DNA of 64,000 nucleotides from positions 7,998,001 to 8,062,000 of the forward strand of contig NZ_CP033073.1 in NCBI RefSeq assembly GCF_003675325.1, written 5' to 3'. Below, in pieces: positions 59,701 through 64,000 of this stretch. The number at the start of each line of letters is the position of its first letter. Positions within the stretch are counted from its first letter, which is position 1. The DNA comes from Streptomyces dangxiongensis. GTDB lineage: Bacteria > Actinomycetota > Actinomycetes > Streptomycetales > Streptomycetaceae. The position numbers and the translations under genes are program-made. A model generated the notes under the pieces. The model saw nothing but the letters and a program-made list of their open reading frames with translations. It searched no databases and was not told the origin of the DNA.

Positions 59701-60593
59701 GAGTTGTCGTCAAAGTGTTCACGCCCACATCAGGAGCGATGCGAGGGTGACGGCTGCTTGGTAGGACTGGGCGGTCTTGTCGTACCTGGTGGCGATGCCG
59801 CGCCATTGCTTGAGGCGGTTGAAGCAGCGTTCGACGACGTTGCGGTGCTTGTAGACGCTGCGGTCGAAGGCCGGAGGGCGGCCGCCAGTGCTACCGCGCC
59901 GGGCCCGGTTGGCGACCTGGTCAGACCGTTCGGGAATGGTGTGGGCAATGCCGCGGCGGCGGAGCCAGGTGCGGATGGCTTTCGAGCTGTAGCCCTTGTC
60001 GCCGATCACGTGATCGGGCCTGATCCGGGGCCGGCCTGGCCCGATTCGGGGCACCCGTATCGCGTCCATCACGGCGGTGAACTGGGTGCAGTCGTTGGTG
60101 TTCCCGCCCGTCAGCACGAAGGCCGGCGGGCGGCCCGAGCCGTCGCAGGCAAGGTGAGTCTTGCTGGTCAGCCCGCCTCGGGACCGGCCCAGTTCCGGAC
60201 CCCGGAGCCCCCTTTTCGGGCTCCGGCGGCGTGCTGGTGGGCTCGGACGATGGTGGAGTCGACCGACACCAGCCACTCGATGTCGCCCGCGGCATCCGCT
60301 TGCGCCTGCGCGGTTTGGAGCATCCGCTCGAAGGTTCCGTCCGCCGCCCACCGGCGGAAACGCGTGTGGAGGCTGGCCCACGACCCGTATCGCTCGGGCA
60401 CATCCCGCCAGGCGACCCCGGTGCGGAACTTCCACACGATCCCGTTCAGGACCGTCCGGTCGTCCAGCCGGGGCCGGCCCAGCGCAGGCCGGGGCAGCAG
60501 CGGCTGCACGAGTTCCCACTCGGCATCGGACAGTTCATGGCGACGTATCACGACTCCATGATCCACAAAACAAGATCACTTTGACGACAGACC
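59701..60593 (-). mobile_element. Complete IS5-family element, copy 2, inverted
   Basis: 893 bp between two CTAG tetramers (59697-59700 and 60594-60597), same ends and length as copy 1 at 15583-16475, opposite orientation. The transposase differs by one residue (QWRG against QRRG). Confidence 0.93.
59719..60566 (-). CDS. IS5-family transposase, orfA-orfB requiring -1 frameshift, copy 2
   Basis: orfA 60168-60566 and orfB to 59719, with the same AAAAGGGGG frameshift region and motifs as copy 1 (SVDSTIVRAH, PDHVIGDKGYSS, NVVERCFNRLKQ). Two independent copies with the same layout argue that the frame change is programmed. Confidence 0.88.
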
Positions 60594-60605
60594 CTAGTAC
60601 TCCAG

Positions 60606-61012
60606 TCAGAAATCGTTGCCTGAGCTGGTTCTTCTTCGGTAGTGGCAGCGGCGGGCTGTGGCTTGGTGTCGTCTGCGCCAGAGGGACCAGTTCAGGGCAT
60701 GTGCAACGGGTCCGAGGCGGGGTGTGGGGCGGGGCAGCAGAGCGTCCAGGAGTCGGCGGACTTCTGCCACGGTGAAGTGGATGGTGCTGGTGGGCTCGTT
60801 TCTGCGGCCCCCCTTTCGGTGGTCTGGGCTGCGACGGCGGCCAGGAACGCGTGGGCGAGCATGGCAAGTGTGATGTGCCGGTACCAGCCCGGGTAGCGGC
60901 GAACTTCGTACTGGTCGAGGCCGCATTCGTTCTTCGCTGCCTGGTGTGAAGTGTCTTCTTGGTGCCAGGGGCCGCACGTCGCTTCTCTGCCACCACCGGA
61001 TTCCTTGACCAT
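60606..61012 (-). pseudogene. IS701-family transposase C-terminal fragment
   Basis: [40 protein letters not shown], then after a frameshift [20 protein letters not shown] and [20 protein letters not shown]. It matches the end of the transposase at 42.4-43.7 kb. It starts right beside the CTAG of IS5 copy 2, which may have cut it. Confidence 0.75.
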
Positions 61013-61419
61013 GTGCCCTGACCTGGTGAGATCCTAGTTCGGCCTACTGGCGTCTAGTGGCACCAGTTGCTGGCAGATAGTGGCACCAGCCAGAACAGAT
61101 TTGCGGCACTTCCCCAGACGACTTCGCTTGTTAGGACGCGCGTTTCCAGGGGTGGGGTCAGGGCGTACTCCATCAACTGACGATCACGGTGAGGGCCCGC
61201 TTGATGGTGAGGGCTGGGCGTGTTTGTCGAGCTATGCGGTGTGTGTAGGGGCAGCGGCCGTGTTGGGGGAGACGTGGCTGCGAGCGGTGTGCTGTGCGGC
61301 GGTTCAGGGCGTGGTCGGCCGGGACATCGGATGCCCGTTCCTTATCGATCGGCACGGCAGGCAGCACCATCGTGGCGAGTCCGCCGCAGGCCGGCCCGTG
61401 TGTGCATTTGGGTATGGCG
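61013..61419. other. Stretch without a well-supported gene
   Basis: A TAGTGGCACCAG motif is repeated at about 61054 and 61077. A minus-strand frame (61173-61439, 88 codons, MTSGASSAIPKCTHGPACGG) overlaps the end of the upstream HEPN-like gene by 20 nt and could be a small downstream gene, but has no family signal. Confidence 0.35.
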
Positions 61420-62397
61420 CTACTTGCCCCTGAGGTCATCGATCCGACGCTGTTCCCACCAGTCTTGGATCATGTCGAGGCGCTTGACGGACGGTTCGAT
61501 ACGGCTCAGGGCTCGGTCCAGGTTGAGGAACGGCACCATCAGGCCGGTGAGTGACGAGGTCTTGGACTTCAACCCCTCTGCCTGCCTCGTCCAGGAGGCC
61601 AGGTGTTTGGCTGTGTCGCTGAGGCCGGTCAGCATACGCGCCATGTCGTCATCCGGCGGGGCCACGGCCGTTTCACCGGAGCTTTTGGAGCCGAGGAGTT
61701 GTTGGGCGGTAGCGACGGCTGTGGAGACAGCCTGGACTCGCTTCGCAGCGTGGTCGTGGAACCGGCGGGCCATCGATGTGAGATCGATGTCGACGCCTTC
61801 GGCCAGGCGGCCCCGAAGCTGGTGTGGCGTCACGATGGGGGCGGGGTCCGATGAAGCCATGACCCAGGCGATCGGTTTGTGTCGGCTGAGGAGTTCGTCC
61901 GCCAACACCCGGTAGGCCAGTACGAGGTCTGCGATCAGGTCGGGTTCCAGGGTGTCGCGGTGGTAGGCCGCGTTGCGGTATTCGTGCAGCCGGTCGAGTA
62001 CGTCGCGTTCGTGGTCCGTCAGCACGCCCCGCTGCCTCAGGAACTTGGTCTTCTGGTCCAGATGGTTGTCCATCTTTGCCCGTCGGTCCGGGCCTACATG
62101 CTGGTCGATCAGCTGACTCAGCTGTCCGTCGAGCTGCCCGCCGCTGTCACGGAACTTCCACATCTCTTCGATGGTGCTGTCGGGGATTTGGAAGGCCAGT
62201 TGGGCGTTGACCTCACGGCCGATGATCACCTCGACTAGATGGTCCAGGAGGATGAGGGCAAGGCGATCGTGTGCTTGGTCGCCTGCCTCGGCACATCGCC
62301 GGATCTCGGCTATTTCGACCGCGAGCCAGTTCCACTGTTCGGAGTCCTGCGAGGCCGGGCGGTCCCAATCGGAAGCGAAAGGCTGCATGAGAGGCAT
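61420..62397 (-). CDS. Uncharacterised protein with a HEPN-type RNase motif
   Basis: 325 residues. In the first half, helices around AGDQAHDRLALILLDHLVEVIIG and LTDHERDVLDRLHEYRNAAYH carry R141-N-A-A-Y-H146, fitting the HEPN active-site pattern R-x4-H with the common Asn. HEPN proteins are often RNase toxins of defence and toxin-antitoxin systems. The C-terminal half is helical with GVDIDLTSMARRFHDHAAKR and no recognisable domain. Its neighbours are a TatD relic and an ImmA/XRE pair, giving a small defence-like cluster. The fold assignment rests on the motif and context only. Confidence 0.6.
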   Translation of the reverse strand: MPLMQPFASDWDRPASQDSEQWNWLAVEIAEIRRCAEAGDQAHDRLALILLDHLVEVIIGREVNAQLAFQIPDSTIEEMWKFRDSGGQLDGQLSQLIDQHVGPDRRAKMDNHLDQKTKFLRQRGVLTDHERDVLDRLHEYRNAAYHRDTLEPDLIADLVLAYRVLADELLSRHKPIAWVMASSDPAPIVTPHQLRGRLAEGVDIDLTSMARRFHDHAAKRVQAVSTAVATAQQLLGSKSSGETAVAPPDDDMARMLTGLSDTAKHLASWTRQAEGLKSKTSSLTGLMVPFLNLDRALSRIEPSVKRLDMIQDWWEQRRIDDLRGK

Positions 62398-62521
62398 GAC
62401 TGCACCCTTTCATCCTCCCTCCGGGCGACCACCAGGTGAGATAGACAGCCACTGAGGCGACCCACCGCCCAAGGGCGATCGGTGCGGCGCCACCCGAGGC
62501 CCGCACCAGTGACCTTCGCGC

Positions 62522-62815
62522 TTACTGGTCCGCTCGGATTCCCACGCTGTGGTTGCTCAGCGCCCAGCCGCGACCGTGAGGAACGGGGCGTAGGAGGCGC
62601 TTGACGCTGCGGTCATTGGGGAAGTCCAGTGGCGCCGAGGAAACGCTGTTGGTTGCCGCAGATGTGCCGGCGGCTTGTTCGGGTGTCAGCGCCCAGCAGG
62701 TGGCGAGGCGGGCGACGACGTCGGAGGTCTGCCGGTCGAGCGGGGTGCCTGTTGTGACGGGCGAACGGGCCATCGGTCTCAAGGAGGACACGGTCGGGCG
62801 GCAAATCCCACGGAG
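62522..62815 (-). pseudogene. TatD-family DNase C-terminal relic
   Basis: Minus-strand MPPDRVLLETDGPFARHNRH (TatD signature with ETDGPF) continues in another frame as DVVARLATCWALTPEQAAGT and ends RVKR-like. The N-terminal HxH metal site is absent and one frameshift is visible. TatD-like proteins occur in Qat-type defence systems as well as in housekeeping roles. Confidence 0.6.
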
Positions 62816-62924
62816 TGGGGCCTGAGGCCGGGCCGCGGCCGCCGCAACAGGCGCCGGCCAGCGTTGCCCACTACAACGGCGACGGGCACCACTTCAGCCG
62901 GGCGGCCCTCGGACGCCGTCCCGT

Positions 62925-62947
62925 GACCTCGGTTTCGAACCGAGGTC
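62925..62947. terminator. Perfect 10-3-10 hairpin downstream of the ImmA gene
   Basis: GACCTCGGTT - TCG - AACCGAGGTC, 43 nt past the ImmA/IrrE-family stop on the minus strand. Confidence 0.7.
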
Positions 62948-62989
62948 GCGGCATGGAGTGAGCCTCTGCCCCGTCGAGGTCTGAAGAGG

Positions 62990-63577
62990 TTAGGCGAACC
63001 CATACTTCCTGGCGGCCCGCTCGGCCCGAACCCGCGGTCCCTTCATCTGCATTTGAGCGAACTGCTCGCTGACTCCGTAGGTGTTGGCCACACGCTCGTT
63101 GTCCCAGCCGCGGTAGGCCATGCGCTGTGCTGCGATGAGCGGAACCAGTAGTTCGCCGGCCATGAAGGTGGCCTGCTTCTCTTGCACGGGGTCGAACTGG
63201 CGATTGTGGTCCTCGCCGAGCACCACACCGTCGAAGGAGTGCTCCAGCAGGTGGTGCCCGAGCTCGTGGGCGATGTTGGAGCGACGCCTGACGAGCTTGT
63301 GGGACTCGTTCTCCACTATCACTCGCGCACTGCCGAGAGGCACCAGAGCGGCAGACCAGGACGAGGAGCTCTGCACGGTGAAGTGGCTGAGAGCCTCGTC
63401 TCGCAACTCGAACCTCAGCAGACCCTCGAGGGTGTACACCTTGATTCCGTGCTCCTCGGCGAGGGCGTAGGGATCGAGGGGGTCGAGGGGACCCAAACTC
63501 AGCCCGGCGCGTTCCTCCTGCGCGACCTCACGCATCAGCGCCTGCGTCCAGCGCAACTCAGTGGCTCCGGGATTCAC
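62990..63577 (-). CDS. ImmA/IrrE-family metallopeptidase
   Basis: 195 residues. Zinc motif H104-E-L-G-H108 in SNIAHELGHHLLEHSF and the downstream acidic ligand region EKQATFMAGELLVPLIAAQR. The N-terminal part (LDPYALAEEHGIKVYTLEGL) is the usual substrate-recognition wing. In mobile elements and phages such peptidases cleave a partner repressor after stress. The 20-nt overlap with the upstream XRE gene shows that the two proteins form such a module. Confidence 0.92.
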   Translation of the reverse strand: MNPGATELRWTQALMREVAQEERAGLSLGPLDPLDPYALAEEHGIKVYTLEGLLRFELRDEALSHFTVQSSSSWSAALVPLGSARVIVENESHKLVRRRSNIAHELGHHLLEHSFDGVVLGEDHNRQFDPVQEKQATFMAGELLVPLIAAQRMAYRGWDNERVANTYGVSEQFAQMQMKGPRVRAERAARKYGFA

Positions 63578-63938
63578 GCTCGGCGCGGAACCGCCGGGCC
63601 GCGGCGCTGATCACCTCTTCGAGGTACGCAACGTCGTCGCCGCTGAGATCGCTGCGCGCCCGCAGTAGGGGAACGAGTGACGCCACCAGCTCAGGCTCTT
63701 CCCGGACGGATCCGTCACGGGTTGTTACGTAGAAGGTCTCCGCTGGCATGCGCAGCCACGTCGTCATGGCTGCGAATGCGGTGACGTCCGGCTTCAGCCC
63801 GTTGGCCATACGGGAGATGGTCGAGGCGCTCACCCCGAGGTCCTTGGCGAGCTGTCGCCATGACAGCCCCTTTTCGATGCGTGCCGCATCCAGCGCCCCA
63901 TGCAGGGCCTGCACGTCCACGGTCGGACTCTCACTCAT
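63558..63938 (-). CDS. XRE-family transcriptional regulator
   Basis: 126 residues. The helix-turn-helix is LSWRQLAKDLGVSASTISRM (~24-43). The C-terminal half (VREEPELVASLVPLLRARSD) may contact the peptidase. It overlaps the ImmA gene by 20 nt and is preceded by its promoter at the window edge. It is likely an autorepressor cleaved or relieved by the ImmA protein. Confidence 0.88.
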   Translation of the reverse strand: MSESPTVDVQALHGALDAARIEKGLSWRQLAKDLGVSASTISRMANGLKPDVTAFAAMTTWLRMPAETFYVTTRDGSVREEPELVASLVPLLRARSDLSGDDVAYLEEVISAAARRFRAERESRSH

Positions 63939-63985
63939 GCCTGTCCCCGATTTTCGTCACTGCTCGACTTTTCGATCACCCCTGG

Positions 63986-63994
63986 TACAGTGTA
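63986..63994. promoter_or_regulatory. Short dyad in the XRE promoter
   Basis: TACAGTGTA, a 4-1-4 palindrome 48 nt before the XRE start. Candidate operator; the promoter continues past the window edge. Confidence 0.35.
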
Positions 63995-64000
63995 ACTGCT

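Noticed and set aside
62925..62947. TTCGAA-containing dyad as a possible tRNA T-arm or attachment site
   Set aside because: The 7-nt loop does not fit the TTCRANY pattern and no other tRNA arms are present; a terminator explains it.

Overview
The window is very GC-rich, uses GTG and TTG starts freely and has the gene families of a Streptomyces or close relative. It is crowded with insertion sequences and broken genes. It also holds a decayed copy of tpg, the gene for the telomere-capping terminal protein of linear Streptomyces replicons (45.5-46.1 kb). Together these suggest a linear chromosome arm near its end, or a large linear plasmid. The placement is an inference.

Layout. 0-9.2 kb: the end of a SpoIIE-type phosphatase with its STAS partner, a helicase-associated-domain remnant, a 37-residue peptide gene next to a protein-isoaspartate-methyltransferase-like enzyme (possible RiPP pair), a shattered tyrosine recombinase, an ArsR-like regulator with a strong operator and two small membrane genes, and a cupin. 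10.4-25.3 kb: a sugar uptake and catabolic locus. It has a FadR-type regulator, a three-part ABC importer, an IS5-family element sitting between importer and catabolic operon, and then a tightly overlapping operon encoding the non-phosphorylating L-fucose pathway. In order these are diketo-deoxyfuconate hydrolase, fuconate dehydratase, SDR dehydrogenase, aldo/keto reductase, mutarotase, lactonase, and LutA-LutB-LutC for the L-lactate the pathway releases; lutC carries a frameshift. 25.5-41.1 kb: secreted carbohydrate-active enzymes, mostly with ricin-type lectin repeats (GH29 alpha-L-fucosidase, GH62 arabinofuranosidase, GH30, GH59, a GDSL esterase), an expansin-like protein, a second FadR regulator and relics of a second sugar cluster. 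A shared 15-bp dyad, ATACATC-N-GATGTAT-like, occurs upstream of the importer, the catabolic operon, the fucosidase and the GH59 gene, so these probably form one regulon.

41.3-51 kb: a junkyard with a methyltransferase relic, an IS701 relic, an atypical single-TM protein, the tpg relic fused to an IS5 relic, a frameshifted amidohydrolase with its MerR regulator, a serine recombinase cut by an IS6-like element, and an intact EamA exporter/MarR pair sharing a 22-bp palindrome. 51-58.8 kb: two near-identical IS256-family elements in the same orientation flank a small island. It holds an orphan thiopeptide/lanthipeptide-like precursor gene of 58 codons with a long 5' hairpin, a membrane protein, truncated gene ends, a broken IS110 element and an orphan type I-E CRISPR array of six repeats. 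An IS3 element follows. 59-64 kb: a recombinase relic, a second nearly identical copy of the 15.6-kb IS5 element in the opposite orientation, and a small defence-like cluster (HEPN-motif protein, TatD relic, ImmA/IrrE peptidase, XRE regulator).

How it works together: secreted glycosidases release sugars such as L-fucose, the ABC importer brings them in, the catabolic operon converts fucose to pyruvate plus L-lactate, and the Lut proteins would oxidise the lactate to pyruvate. The rest is accessory DNA reshaped by transposition.
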